Shown in pieces: positions 19,389 through 28,070 of a stretch of DNA of 64,000 nucleotides (positions are counted from its first letter, which is position 1; every line of letters begins with the position of its first letter). The notes under the pieces were generated by a model. It worked only from the letters and a program-made list of their open reading frames with translations. It was not told the origin of the DNA and did not search any database. A program made the position numbers and the translations under genes. This DNA is from Erythrobacter colymbi (GTDB taxonomy: Bacteria; Pseudomonadota; Alphaproteobacteria; Sphingomonadales; Sphingomonadaceae): the NCBI RefSeq assembly GCF_002155685.1, contig NZ_MUYK01000002.1, positions 372,001-436,000 on the forward strand, written 5' to 3'.

Positions 19389-19784
19389 TCAAGTTGCGAT
19401 ACGCTCCAGCACAGGCAAGCCATCGCGCATGTCGATCTGCCGGTAGAAGCAGCTCGCCGCTCCCGTGTGGCATGTGGGACCGGCCGGCGTGGCTCGGACC
19501 AGCAGCGCGTCCTGATCGCAATCGACCGCAATGTTCTCGACCTTCAGGACGTGGCCCGAAGTCTCGCCCTTCATCCATAGGGCTCCGCGCGAACGCGACC
19601 AGAAGTGGACTTTCCCAGTCGCAAGCGTCGCATCGAGTGCGTCGGCATTCATGTGCGCGACGACCAGCACCGCGCCCGACACATGATCGACGACGACCGC
19701 GGTGAGCAGCCCCGCCGCATCGAATTTCGGCGCGAAGACAGTGCCCTCTTCGCGCTCTTCGGAGGTGAGAACGGGATCGGTCAC
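19389..19784 (-). CDS. hisI: Phosphoribosyl-AMP cyclohydrolase
   Basis: This 131-residue enzyme catalyses the third step of histidine synthesis, opening the ring of phosphoribosyl-AMP. Zinc and magnesium sites are seen in [11 protein letters not shown] and [14 protein letters not shown], and the core [19 protein letters not shown] is typical. I choose GTG 19784, which has TGGAG 8 nt upstream. The longer ATG frame (19856) adds residues unlike the family. It stands apart from other his genes, and there is no fused HisE domain. Confidence 0.93.
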   Translation of the reverse strand: MTDPVLTSEEREEGTVFAPKFDAAGLLTAVVVDHVSGAVLVVAHMNADALDATLATGKVHFWSRSRGALWMKGETSGHVLKVENIAVDCDQDALLVRATPAGPTCHTGAASCFYRQIDMRDGLPVLERIAT

Positions 19785-19904
19785 GCGGGCAACTCCAGAC
19801 AAGTGATGCGCGCGCTCATGCAAGGATTGTTGCAAGCACACAACAGCAGGTGACAAAAAATCGCGCGCACCGCGGTTTCGTCTTCCTCATCCTGTCACAC
19901 AGTG

Positions 19905-20145
19905 GAAGAACGCGCTCGGAGCTCTCGCAAGGGGTTCTCAACCGAACAATGACACCGCCCGGTGTCAGGTTCAGGGGGTGATCGGACCGCAGACTGGCAG
20001 CGGGGTGCCAGCGCGACCGGTTGAACGATAGGGACTGGATCCCGGCAGCGAAGTTAGGGGGTCGCTGCCTTGGCTCGGAAGAGCGGATCCGCACCGTTTC
20101 GTCACGTGGCGCCCGGGGTCGAAAGACCTCGGGCGTTATGTTTTC
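19905..20145 (+). ncRNA. Candidate structured non-coding RNA
   Basis: The 377-bp stretch between hisI and comF holds no credible gene but shows several strong hairpins in a row. A long-range stem is possible between CGCTC-g-GAGC (19913-19922) and GCTC-ggaa-GAGCG (20073-20085). Inside it are TGACACCG/CGGTGTCA (19950-19967, extended by GAAC/GTTC), CTGGCA/TGCCAG (19994-20011) and GGCAGCGA/TCGCTGCC (20044-20069). It ends in a plus-strand terminator at 20110-20144, although no plus-strand gene precedes it. I do not recognise 6S, SRP, RNase P or tmRNA signatures in it. Confidence 0.45.
20110..20144 (+). terminator. Rho-independent terminator with GAAA loop
   Basis: CGCCCGGGGTC (20110-20120) pairs with GACCTCGGGCG (20125-20135) over 11 bp, including one G-T pair, closed by a GAAA tetraloop and followed by TTATGTTTT. 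The T-run is on the plus-strand side only, so it serves a plus-strand transcript, not comF. Confidence 0.75.
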
Positions 20146-20161
20146 CGGTCCCCGTCCCGCA

Positions 20162-20857
20162 TTATTCGGGCGCAAGTTTGTGATCCTCCTCCACCCGCGC
20201 GAAGCAGGCGACGGCGATAGATGCCGGCGAGGCGGCGAGGATCGCACTGATGCACGCGCGGCTCGTCGCTCCACTGGTGAGCACGTCATCCACCAGCACC
20301 ACGTCACGCCCCGCAAGCCGCGCGGCGCAAGCGGGATCGAGCCGGATTGCCCCGCGCAGAACCCTCTCGCGCGCGTCTCTCCCCAGCCCGCCGAGATTGG
20401 GCGTGCGCCGATGCCGGACCAGCGCGCCGACCAAAGCCTCACCTTTGCCGAATCGGGCGAGCTCCTGCGCGAGCAGTGCAGCCTGGTTGAAACCACGATT
20501 CCACAACCGCCAGCGGTGGAGCGGGACCGGCACCAGAACGGGCGGCGGGCGCCCCGTGGGCGGATCGGGAAGGCGGGCTGCCATCAGACGCGCCAGCAGC
20601 CGCGACAAGGCGATACGGCCGCCGTGCTTGTAGGCCAGCACCAGCTTGCGCGATGTCTCGTTGTAGTAGCTCGCCGCATAGACTGGCACGGCATGACCCT
20701 GCGACTCGCTTGTCTCGGGAACCTCGAGCGTGCTCCAGCAGTCGCTGCACAAGCCCGCCTGGCTCGCGATCGCCGCCCCGCACGACGGGCAGCGCGGCGG
20801 ATAGAGCAGGTCCACCACGGGCGCGAATTGTCGGGCAAGCTGAGCGACCACTGCCAT
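20162..20857 (-). CDS. ComF family protein (phosphoribosyltransferase-like)
   Basis: This 231-residue protein has the ComF layout: an N-terminal four-cysteine zinc finger (PPRCPSCG, GLCSDCW) and a type I phosphoribosyltransferase domain whose PRPP loop reads VVLVDDVLTSGAT near residue 200. ComF takes part in DNA uptake in competent bacteria, and in others its exact role is unclear. I start it at ATG 20857. The longer frame from 20938 would run into the divergent methyltransferase gene and lacks a domain there. Confidence 0.88.
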   Translation of the reverse strand: MAVVAQLARQFAPVVDLLYPPRCPSCGAAIASQAGLCSDCWSTLEVPETSESQGHAVPVYAASYYNETSRKLVLAYKHGGRIALSRLLARLMAARLPDPPTGRPPPVLVPVPLHRWRLWNRGFNQAALLAQELARFGKGEALVGALVRHRRTPNLGGLGRDARERVLRGAIRLDPACAARLAGRDVVLVDDVLTSGATSRACISAILAASPASIAVACFARVEEDHKLAPE

Positions 20858-20912
20858 AGCGCGAGTGTCGCACGGCTTGCGCTCCGGTGGCAAGCGCGGC
20901 AGGGCGGCGGTC

Positions 20913-21680
20913 ATGAGCGGCTCCAGCGTCCCCACCATCTTCTCCGAGACCCGCCGCGTGGCCCGCGCGCGGCGTTCGGCACAGCGTCAGCAGTCAAGCC
21001 GCGATCCGGCGCGTTTTCTCCTCGACGAGATGGCCGAGGACATGATCGAGCGGCTCGGCTTCGTCCGCCACACCCCAGCCCATGCGCTGGTGATCGGCGA
21101 CTGCCCCGATGCGCTGGCAACGTTCCTGACCGGTGGCGGAAGCGCGCTCGAACTGGCCCCCTTCGTCAATCCGGCCGAACCTCTGCATGGCGGGTCCTTC
21201 GACTTCATCGGCGTCATCGGACAGCTCGATGCAATCAACGATCTGCCGGGCGCGCTGATCCACTTGCGCAACGCCCTCGCCCCCGGCGGGCTGGTGATCG
21301 CGAGTTTCGTCGGCGGGCAGAGCCTCCCCGCCCTGCGCGCCGCCATGCTCGCGGCCGAACCGGATCGTCCGGCGGGCCGCATTCACCCGCTCGTCGACGC
21401 CCGCGCCGCGCCTGCCCTGCTCCAGCGCGCCGGGTGGAAGGACCCGGTGGTCGACACCCACACGCTGCGGGTGCGCTATGCCTCGCTCGAGCGGCTCGTC
21501 GGCGATCTGCGCGATCAGGGCCTCGGCAATGCCCTCGCCAAGCCCGCCGCGGCCCTCGGGAAAACCGCCCTCGCCCGCGCCCGCGCCGCCTTCGCCGCGC
21601 AGGCCGATGCCGACGGCAGGGTGACCGAGACCTTCGACATCGTCACCCTCACCGGGCGGCGATCCCTCGCCGGAATCTAG
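20913..21680 (+). CDS. SAM-dependent methyltransferase (BioC/NDUFAF5-like)
   Basis: This 255-residue protein starts at ATG 20913. It has a Rossmann-type methyltransferase core without a textbook GxGxG loop: ALVIGDCPDAL near residue 62, FDFIGVIGQLDAINDLPG as motif for the acidic strand end, and LAPGGLVIASFVGG as the post-motif. The layout recalls BioC and the complex I assembly factor NDUFAF5. Start and end suggest a cytosolic protein. Its final codon overlaps the end of ppdK by 4 bp, and it is divergent from comF. The substrate is unknown. Confidence 0.75.
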   Translation: MSGSSVPTIFSETRRVARARRSAQRQQSSRDPARFLLDEMAEDMIERLGFVRHTPAHALVIGDCPDALATFLTGGGSALELAPFVNPAEPLHGGSFDFIGVIGQLDAINDLPGALIHLRNALAPGGLVIASFVGGQSLPALRAAMLAAEPDRPAGRIHPLVDARAAPALLQRAGWKDPVVDTHTLRVRYASLERLVGDLRDQGLGNALAKPAAALGKTALARARAAFAAQADADGRVTETFDIVTLTGRRSLAGI

Positions 21681-24349
21681 GCCTTCTTCAGCGCTGCCTG
21701 CGCCGCTGCCAACCGCGCAATCGGCACGCGGTAGGGCGAGGCGCTGACGTAATCGAGGCCCACGCTCTCGCAGAAGGCGATGCTTGCCGGGTCCCCGCCA
21801 TGCTCGCCGCAGATGCCGAGCTTGATGTCGGGCCGCGTCGCCCGCCCGCGCTCTGCCGCCAGTTCGACCAGCTGGCCGACGCCCTCGATATCGAGGCTGA
21901 CGAAGGGATCGCGCGGGAAGATGCCCTTGTCGACATAGACGCTGAGGAACCGCGCCGCATCGTCACGGCTGACGCCCAGCGTGGTCTGCGTCAGGTCATT
22001 GGTGCCGAAGCTGAAGAACGCGCCCTCTTCCGCGATCTCGCCCGCCATCAGCGCGGCGCGCGGCAGCTCGATCATTGTGCCCACGAGGTACTCGACCCGC
22101 GTGCCGGTTTCGGCGAAGACAGCCTCGGCCTCCTTGTCGACCAGCGCCTTGAGGATCGCCAATTCGCGCTTCGTCGCCACCAGCGGGATCATGATCTCGG
22201 GCAGCGGCGCCTCGCCCGAGGACAGCTTGACCGCGCACACCGCCTCGAAGATCGCTCGCGCCTGCATCGCGTAGATCTCGGGGAAGGTGATGCCGAGGCG
22301 GCAGCCGCGGTGGCCGAGCATCGGGTTGAATTCGTGCAGCTCGCCCGCGCGGCGCTTGAGGTGATCGACCCCGAGCCCGGTTGCATCCGCCAGCTCGGCG
22401 AACTCCTCGTCCGCGTGCGGCAGGAACTCGTGGAGTGGCGGATCGAGCAGGCGGATCGTGCAGGGGAGCCCCGCCATCACCTCGAAGATCGCGGTGAAGT
22501 CCGCCCGCTGCTCGGGAAGCAGCCCCTCAAGCGCCCGGCGGCGGCCCGCCTCGTCCTCGGCGAGGATCATCTGGCGAACCAGCGAGATGCGCGAGGCTTC
22601 GAAGAACATGTGCTCCGTGCGGCACAGCCCGATGCCTTCCGCCCCGAACTGGCGCGCCATGCGGCAGTCGCCGGGCGTTTCGGCATTGGTGCGCACCTTC
22701 ATGCGCCGCAGCTTGTCGGCCCACACCATCAGCGTCCCGAAGTCACCCGCCAGCTCCGGCTCGACCGTCGGCACGATCCCGAGCATCACCTGCCCCGTCG
22801 CCCCGTCGAGGGTGATGGCATCGCCTTCCTTCAGCTCGGTGGAGCCGATCCGCAGCGTCCGGCTCGCGCGGTCGATCGAGACCGCCCCGGCGCCCGAGAC
22901 GCAAGGCCGCCCCATCCCGCGCGCCACCACCGCCGCGTGGCTCGTCATCCCGCCGCGCGCGGTGAGGATGCCCTGCGCCGCGTGCATCCCGTGGATGTCC
23001 TCCGGCGAGGTCTCAACCCGCACCAGGATCACCTTCTCGCCGCGGCCCGCCCATTGCTCGGCGGTGTCGGCATCGAGCACGATCTTGCCCGCGGCCGCGC
23101 CTGGCGAGGCAGGCAGCCCCGTCGTCAGCACATTGCGCTCGGCCTTGGGATCGAGCGTCGGGTGGAGCAGCTGGTCGAGCGCCATCGGATCGACCCGCCG
23201 CACCGCCTCGCGCTCGTCGATCAGGCCCTCGCCGACCATGTCGACCGCCATCTTGAGCGCGGCCTTGGCGGTGCGCTTGCCCGAGCGGGTCTGGAGCATC
23301 CACAGCTTGCCGCGCTCGACGGTGAACTCGATGTCCTGCATGTCCTTGTAGTGCAGCTCGAGCAGGTCGAACACGCGGGCGAGCTCGGCATAGGCCTCCG
23401 GCAGCGCCTCTTCCATCGAGAGCGGCTTGGCCCCCGCTGCCTCCCGCGCCGCCTTGGTGAGGTATTGCGGCGTGCGGATGCCCGCGACCACGTCCTCGCC
23501 TTGGGCGTTGATCAGGTACTCGCCGTAATAGGCGCGGTTGCCGGTCGCCGGATCGCGGGTGAAGGCGACGCCGGTGGCGCTCGTCTCGCCCATGTTGCCG
23601 AACACCATCGCCTGCACGTTGACCGCGGTGCCCCAGTCGCCCGGGATCTCGTTCAGACGCCGGTAGACCTTGGCGCGATCGCTATCCCAGCTGTCGAACA
23701 CCGCGCGGATCGCGCCCCACAGCTGCTCGGTCACATCCTGCGGGAACGGGCGGCCAAGCTCCTGCTCGACGATGCCCTTGTATTCCCCGACCAGCGCCTG
23801 CCAGTCTTCAACCGCCATCTCGGTATCGTTGTAGAAGCCCTTGTCTTCCTTGGCGATCTCCAGCGCCTCCTCGAACAGCCCGTGATCGATCCCGAGCACC
23901 ACGTCCGAATACATCTGGATGAAGCGGCGGTAGCTGTCCCAGGCAAAGCGCGCGTCACCGCTCGAGGCCGCCAGCCCCTCGACGGTCGCATCGTTGAGCC
24001 CGAGGTTGAGCACCGTGTCCATCATCCCCGGCATCGACACCCGCGCGCCCGAGCGGACCGAGACCAGCAGCGGATCGCCCGCATCGCCGAAGCGCTTGCC
24101 CACCGAAGCCTCGACATGGGCGAGCGCTTCGGCCACCGCGGCCTTCAGTCCGTCCGAAAAGCCTGCCCCGTCACGCAGATAGGCGACGCATTCCTCGGTC
24201 GTGATCGTGAAGCCCGGCGGCACCGGCAGGCCGATCGAGGCCATTTCGGCAAGGTTCGCGCCCTTGCCCCCGGCGACGGTCTTGTCCTTCTGGCGCGGAT
24301 CGGAATGGTCGGCAGCACCCCCGAATACATAGACCGTCTTCATTGTCAT
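21677..24349 (-). CDS. ppdK: Pyruvate, phosphate dikinase
   Basis: This 890-residue enzyme interconverts pyruvate, ATP and Pi with PEP, AMP and PPi. It has three domains: an N-terminal ATP-grasp domain, a swivelling domain with the phosphorylated His471 in GGMTSHAAVVARGM, and a C-terminal TIM barrel with the catalytic Cys847 in GICGEHGGDP. Length and motifs match bacterial PPDK rather than PEP synthase. ATG 24349 has GGGAAGAG upstream. It follows glyS on the same strand after a 125-bp gap carrying an AAGCGGACA repeat set. Confidence 0.97.
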   Translation of the reverse strand: MTMKTVYVFGGAADHSDPRQKDKTVAGGKGANLAEMASIGLPVPPGFTITTEECVAYLRDGAGFSDGLKAAVAEALAHVEASVGKRFGDAGDPLLVSVRSGARVSMPGMMDTVLNLGLNDATVEGLAASSGDARFAWDSYRRFIQMYSDVVLGIDHGLFEEALEIAKEDKGFYNDTEMAVEDWQALVGEYKGIVEQELGRPFPQDVTEQLWGAIRAVFDSWDSDRAKVYRRLNEIPGDWGTAVNVQAMVFGNMGETSATGVAFTRDPATGNRAYYGEYLINAQGEDVVAGIRTPQYLTKAAREAAGAKPLSMEEALPEAYAELARVFDLLELHYKDMQDIEFTVERGKLWMLQTRSGKRTAKAALKMAVDMVGEGLIDEREAVRRVDPMALDQLLHPTLDPKAERNVLTTGLPASPGAAAGKIVLDADTAEQWAGRGEKVILVRVETSPEDIHGMHAAQGILTARGGMTSHAAVVARGMGRPCVSGAGAVSIDRASRTLRIGSTELKEGDAITLDGATGQVMLGIVPTVEPELAGDFGTLMVWADKLRRMKVRTNAETPGDCRMARQFGAEGIGLCRTEHMFFEASRISLVRQMILAEDEAGRRRALEGLLPEQRADFTAIFEVMAGLPCTIRLLDPPLHEFLPHADEEFAELADATGLGVDHLKRRAGELHEFNPMLGHRGCRLGITFPEIYAMQARAIFEAVCAVKLSSGEAPLPEIMIPLVATKRELAILKALVDKEAEAVFAETGTRVEYLVGTMIELPRAALMAGEIAEEGAFFSFGTNDLTQTTLGVSRDDAARFLSVYVDKGIFPRDPFVSLDIEGVGQLVELAAERGRATRPDIKLGICGEHGGDPASIAFCESVGLDYVSASPYRVPIARLAAAQAALKKA

Positions 24350-24371
24350 GGCTCTTCCCGAGTCAGGCGTT

Positions 24372-24401
24372 AAGCGGACAAAGCGGACACCGTGTCCGCT
24401 T
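24372..24401. promoter_or_regulatory. AAGCGGACA direct and inverted repeat upstream of ppdK
   Basis: AAGCGGACA occurs twice in tandem (24372-24380 and 24381-24389), and the second copy forms a perfect 9-bp inverted repeat with TGTCCGCTT (24393-24401). Another GCGGACA lies near 24443. The set is 22-50 bp upstream of the ppdK start codon, where a repressor or activator would act. No regulator can be assigned. Confidence 0.45.
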
Positions 24402-24474
24402 CAAAATACCATGTAGCCCCTTGCAATATCGCGCCTTTTTACAGCGGACAGAACACGGGGGGCGGAGCGGGACA

Positions 24475-26856
24475 TCATCCCTCAATCCGGCTGAAGTCCG
24501 CAACGCGGTGGACCGCATCGCGGAACCGCGCCAGCAGGGCAAGTCGCGCGGCGCGCTTGTCCGCCTGCGGGTCGTTGACAGTCACCTCTTCAAAGAACCG
24601 GTCGATGGGTGCGCGCAAGGTGGCGAGCGCAGCCATGGCATCGGCGAACCGCTCGCCCTCCACCGCAGCGGCAGCGCGCGGAGCGGCGGCATCGAGCGCG
24701 TCGATCAACGCCTTTTCCGCCTCTTCGGGCGTGTAGGAAAGCGCCGCATTGCCGCGCGCCTCGGCGGCGAGGATGTCGCCCACATCGGGATCGTCGACCA
24801 GCGCGAGGGGGTCTTCCTCGCCGGTATCGGGAATGCCTTCATTGTCGGCCTTGAGGCTGGCGAGCACCTGCGGATCGGGCTGCGCGGCGGCGCCGGTGAA
24901 GCCTTCCTTCTTGAGGATGTTCGCCGCGCGCTTGTAGCCCGCGAGAAGGTTGGTGCCGTCCTCGGTGGTGACGAAGGCTTGCAGCGCATGGACGCGGGCG
25001 AGCAAGCGGACGAGATCGTCCTCCCCCCCGAGCGCGAAGACCGCGTCGATCAGGTCGTGGGGGACGCCGGCCTCACGTTGCTGGACCTTGAGGCGGTCGA
25101 TCAAGAACTCAAAAATCTCTTCGGTCAGACGCCCTTGACGGTCTACATCTTCGAAGTTGCTGGCGATAAGAAGAGAAGGCTTGAGAGACGGCGGAACCTC
25201 TAGAACAAGACCTTTGTAATTAATCCGCATGGCATCTGTGTCAAAGGTAAGTTCAGATGAAGCATCGTGAACGCCTTGCAGATCGTGCTCGTAATACCCA
25301 ATAATATTATCCATCGCCTGCATAACGAGATTGTTGAGGCTTAGATAAATCCAACGATGGATATTGGTTCGAAGTTTCCTCTCGACCACAATACGGATAA
25401 TGCCCAGCGAGGCTCTTCTGAGTGCAAAAGGATCCTTTGAACCGGTTGGACGTTCGTCGATTGCAAAGAACGAGGTTAACATCTCGATCTTGTCAGCAAG
25501 AGCCAAGAGATATGCTGTTTCGCCGACGGGCACTCCGTCCGATTGCCCTCGTGGCGAATATTGACCTGAGATGGCTTCGACGATCGATACAGGCGCACCT
25601 TCTTGCGCAATATAGTAGGCACCCATAGTCCCCTGAAGTTCAGGGAATTCACCGACCATCTCGGTAACCAAATCTGCCTTCGCTAAATGAGCCAAGCCAA
25701 CCGAAGGTTCTACGAAGTTCTCAAGCGCTTCGAATGAGGGCGCCAGCATTTGCCCGAGAAGCCTACCGACCCGATCACAGCGCGCAGCGACGGTACCGAG
25801 CTTCTCGTGGAAGGTGATGCGCGAAAGCTTTTCAGCATGAACTGCGAGCGGGGTTTTCTGGTCCTGCTCCCAGAAGAAGCGCGCGTCGGAAAGGCGTGCC
25901 GCCAGAACCTTACGGTTGCCGTCGACCACCACGGCGGGATCGTTGGGCTCGATATTGGCGGTGCAGACGAAGGCGTTGGCGAGCTTGCCGCCCTCCCCTT
26001 CGCACACGAAATACTTCTGGTTCACCCGCGCGGTCAGCTGGATCACCTCGGGCGGAACGTCGAGATAGGCCTCGTCGAAGCGGCCGAGCAAGGGCACGGG
26101 CCATTCGGTGAGGCCCGCGTTCTCGATCACGAGGCCCTCGTCGGCGATCAGGGTCAGCCCCTCGGCGGCGGCAGCTGCGGCTGCGCCCTCGCGGATGATG
26201 TCCTGCCGCTCCTCGTGATTGACGATCACGAAGGCCTCGCGGAGCTTGGCGATGTAGTCGTCCGCGCTGTCGATGGTGACGGGGCCGGAGGCGTGGAAAC
26301 GGTGGCCGAAGGTTGTGCGGCCCGCAGCGATCCCGCCGACCTCGCATTCGACGACCGCGCCATCGAGCAGCGCGACGATGCCCGAAAGCGGGCGCACCCA
26401 GCGCAAGCTGTCGGTGGTGATCGAGGCCGCACCCCAGCGCATCGATTTGGGCCAGCTGAAGTCGCGGATGATCGCGGGGATTGCGGCTGCCAGCACCTCG
26501 GCCATCGGGCGGCCGGGGATGTTGACGACCGCGAAATAGGTCATGCGACCCTTCACGTCGCGCAGTTCCAACTGGTCGCGCGTCACGCCCGCCTTCTTGC
26601 AGAAGCCGTCGATGGCCGCGTCGGGCGCGCCTTCGGGCGGGCCCTTGGCTTCCTCGCTCACGGCCTCGGTCGCGAGCGGCAAGCCGCGGGCGATCAGCGC
26701 GAGGCGGCGCGGGGTCGACCACACGCTGAGCGTGCCGACGGCAACGCCCGCCGCCTCCAGCTCGCGGCGGAACAGCTTTTCGAGTTCGGCGCGCGCGCCA
26801 GCCTGCATCCGGGCAGGGATTTCCTCGCAGCGCAGTTCGAGCAGGAAGTCGGCCAT
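24475..26856 (-). CDS. glyS: Glycine-tRNA ligase beta subunit
   Basis: This is the beta chain (793 residues) of the bacterial alpha2beta2 glycyl-tRNA synthetase, which binds tRNA-Gly while GlyQ holds the active site. The N-terminus MADFLLELRCEEIPARM and the core HDLIDAVFALGGEDDLVRLLARV are typical. E. coli GlyS is about 690 residues, and the excess here lies mostly in an insertion near residues 490-580 and an acidic stretch near residue 650. The middle third (about residues 320-590) uses clearly more A/T-rich codons than both ends, as if replaced by recombination. ATG 26856 has GGAGGG upstream. It is encoded just downstream of glyQ. Confidence 0.96.
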   Translation of the reverse strand: MADFLLELRCEEIPARMQAGARAELEKLFRRELEAAGVAVGTLSVWSTPRRLALIARGLPLATEAVSEEAKGPPEGAPDAAIDGFCKKAGVTRDQLELRDVKGRMTYFAVVNIPGRPMAEVLAAAIPAIIRDFSWPKSMRWGAASITTDSLRWVRPLSGIVALLDGAVVECEVGGIAAGRTTFGHRFHASGPVTIDSADDYIAKLREAFVIVNHEERQDIIREGAAAAAAAEGLTLIADEGLVIENAGLTEWPVPLLGRFDEAYLDVPPEVIQLTARVNQKYFVCEGEGGKLANAFVCTANIEPNDPAVVVDGNRKVLAARLSDARFFWEQDQKTPLAVHAEKLSRITFHEKLGTVAARCDRVGRLLGQMLAPSFEALENFVEPSVGLAHLAKADLVTEMVGEFPELQGTMGAYYIAQEGAPVSIVEAISGQYSPRGQSDGVPVGETAYLLALADKIEMLTSFFAIDERPTGSKDPFALRRASLGIIRIVVERKLRTNIHRWIYLSLNNLVMQAMDNIIGYYEHDLQGVHDASSELTFDTDAMRINYKGLVLEVPPSLKPSLLIASNFEDVDRQGRLTEEIFEFLIDRLKVQQREAGVPHDLIDAVFALGGEDDLVRLLARVHALQAFVTTEDGTNLLAGYKRAANILKKEGFTGAAAQPDPQVLASLKADNEGIPDTGEEDPLALVDDPDVGDILAAEARGNAALSYTPEEAEKALIDALDAAAPRAAAAVEGERFADAMAALATLRAPIDRFFEEVTVNDPQADKRAARLALLARFRDAVHRVADFSRIEG
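25080..25890 (-). other. Low-GC segment inside glyS
   Basis: From about 25080 to 25890 the DNA is visibly less GC-rich than the flanking glyS sequence and most of the window. It uses codons such as TTA, ATA, AGA, CTT and AAT that neighbouring genes avoid. The reading frame stays intact across both borders. The edges are estimated by eye to within about 50 bp. Confidence 0.6.
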
Positions 26857-26868
26857 TATACCCTCCCT

Positions 26869-26936
26869 CCGTTCGCCTCGAGCGAAGTCGAGAGGCTGGC
26901 GCGGGAAGGTGTCTCGACTTCGCTCGACACGAACGG
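26869..26936. repeat. Palindromic intergenic repeat between glyQ and glyS
   Basis: CCGTTCG-x-CTCGAGCGAAG-type sequence at 26869-26893 is the near-perfect inverse of 26912-26936, which ends CGACACGAACGG; the arms are 25 nt each around an 18-nt loop. The core CGAGCGAAGTCGAGA is a dispersed repeat I recall from many sphingomonad genomes, where it forms hairpins between genes. Here it separates glyQ and glyS and could fold in their shared message. Confidence 0.75.
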
Positions 26937-26953
26937 GTTATGGGTCAGGGCCA

Positions 26954-27886
26954 TCAGACGAGACTCCACCCGGGATATTTGGCCTGCCATTCGGGCGTCA
27001 TCTTCTCGGCATAGGCCTCGCACGACGAACGCGCGAGGTCGCGGACGCGGCCCATGTAGCTGGCGCGTTCCTGCACGCTGATAACGCCGCGCGCTTGCAG
27101 CAGGTTGAACACATGGCTCGCCTCGACCGCCTGTTCGTAGGCGGCGATGGGGACGCCGGCCGACAGCGCATTGCGGCACTCGGCCTCGGCCTTGGCGAAG
27201 AGGTCGAACAGCGCGTCGGTGTTGGCGACCTCGAAGTTCCACTTGGACATCTGGCGCTCGTTCTCAAGGAACACCTCGCCATAGCTGACGCCCTGCGAAT
27301 TGAACGCCAGATCATAGACGTTGTCGACGCCCTGGATATACATCGCGAGGCGTTCGAGCCCGTAGGTCAGCTCGCCCGCGACCGGCTTGCAGTCGAAGCC
27401 GCCCATCTGCTGGAAATAGGTGAACTGGGTGACTTCCATCCCGTCGCACCACACCTCCCACCCGAGGCCCCATGCGCCAAGCGTCGGCGATTCCCAGTCG
27501 TCCTCGACAAAGCGGATATCGTGCGCCAGCGGGTCGATGCCGATTGCGGCGAGGCTCTTGAGGTAGAGCTCCTGAATGTCGGACGGGCTTGGCTTCAGGA
27601 TCACCTGATACTGGTAGTAGTGCTGTAGCCGGTTGGGGTTCTCGCCATAGCGCCCGTCGGTCGGGCGGCGGCAGGGCTGCACGAAAGCCGCGTTCCACGG
27701 CTCGGGCCCGAGCGCGCGCAGGGTGGTTGCGGTATGGAACGTGCCCGCGCCCATGCGCATGTCATAGGGCTGGAGAATGACGCAGCCCGCCTCGTGGCTC
27801 CAGAAGTCGTGGAGCGTCAGGATCATGTCCTGAAACGATCGCGCAGGGTCGCGCGGAGGGGGCGTGAAGAGGGGTGCTACGCTCAT
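26954..27886 (-). CDS. glyQ: Glycine-tRNA ligase alpha subunit
   Basis: This 310-residue class II catalytic chain of glycyl-tRNA synthetase is recognised by [22 protein letters not shown], abbreviated LTLHDFW and CVILQPYD near the start, [35 protein letters not shown] (seen as [16 protein letters not shown]), and TYFQQMGG. I choose ATG 27886. A later Met (27826) begins the conserved domain, so the first 20 residues are a variable extension. glyS follows 97 bp downstream across a palindromic repeat, consistent with one operon. Confidence 0.95.
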   Translation of the reverse strand: MSVAPLFTPPPRDPARSFQDMILTLHDFWSHEAGCVILQPYDMRMGAGTFHTATTLRALGPEPWNAAFVQPCRRPTDGRYGENPNRLQHYYQYQVILKPSPSDIQELYLKSLAAIGIDPLAHDIRFVEDDWESPTLGAWGLGWEVWCDGMEVTQFTYFQQMGGFDCKPVAGELTYGLERLAMYIQGVDNVYDLAFNSQGVSYGEVFLENERQMSKWNFEVANTDALFDLFAKAEAECRNALSAGVPIAAYEQAVEASHVFNLLQARGVISVQERASYMGRVRDLARSSCEAYAEKMTPEWQAKYPGWSLV

Positions 27887-27961
27887 GGCGGCTCGCCATG
27901 GCCGAACGCCCCGCAAGCGTCAATGATGCAGCGCAGCACCGCGGGGGAGCGCGGGGGCGAG

Positions 27962-28059
27962 GTCAGGGTGATGCGACACAAAGTCAGGTGTGCTTGACAT
28001 AGTCAGCGAATCACGACATATGGTCAGGCATACCTGACACGGTGTCAGGGAAACCTGAT
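27962..28059. promoter_or_regulatory. Cluster of GTCAGG palindromes (operator array)
   Basis: Three 16-bp inverted repeats of the form GTCAGG-N4-CCTGAC lie upstream of the small membrane operon: 27983-27998 (one mismatch), 28023-28038 (GTCAGGCATACCTGAC, perfect) and 28044-28059 (one end mismatch). A degenerate copy is at 27962-27977. Their start-to-start spacings are 21, 40 and 21 bp, near whole DNA turns, as for a cooperatively binding dimer. The Xre-type regulator at 28649 is the natural candidate. Confidence 0.7.
27994..28022 (+). promoter_or_regulatory. Probable sigma-70 type promoter within operators
   Basis: TTGACA at 27994-27999 is a perfect -35 box. 17 bp further, CATATG (28017-28022) is a poor but possible -10 box. 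The first operator overlaps the -35 box and the second begins right after the -10, so a bound repressor would block RNA polymerase. Confidence 0.5.
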
Positions 28060-28070
28060 GGAGACACACC

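Noticed and set aside
16870..19446. Plus-strand open frame of 858 codons
   Set aside because: It is antisense to the acyl-CoA dehydrogenase and MerR genes and shows only low-complexity His/Arg/Gly-rich sequence.
19857..20161. Known RNAs (SRP RNA, RNase P RNA, tmRNA) in the hisI-comF gap
   Set aside because: Their diagnostic sequences (for example the SRP tetraloop region or the tag-peptide frame) are not present. 6S RNA could not be excluded by eye.
20021..24373. Very long plus-strand open frame of 1450 codons
   Set aside because: It is antisense to ppdK, which has full domains and motifs. The translation is rich in Arg, His and Ala with no fold, as expected from the complement of a GC-rich gene.
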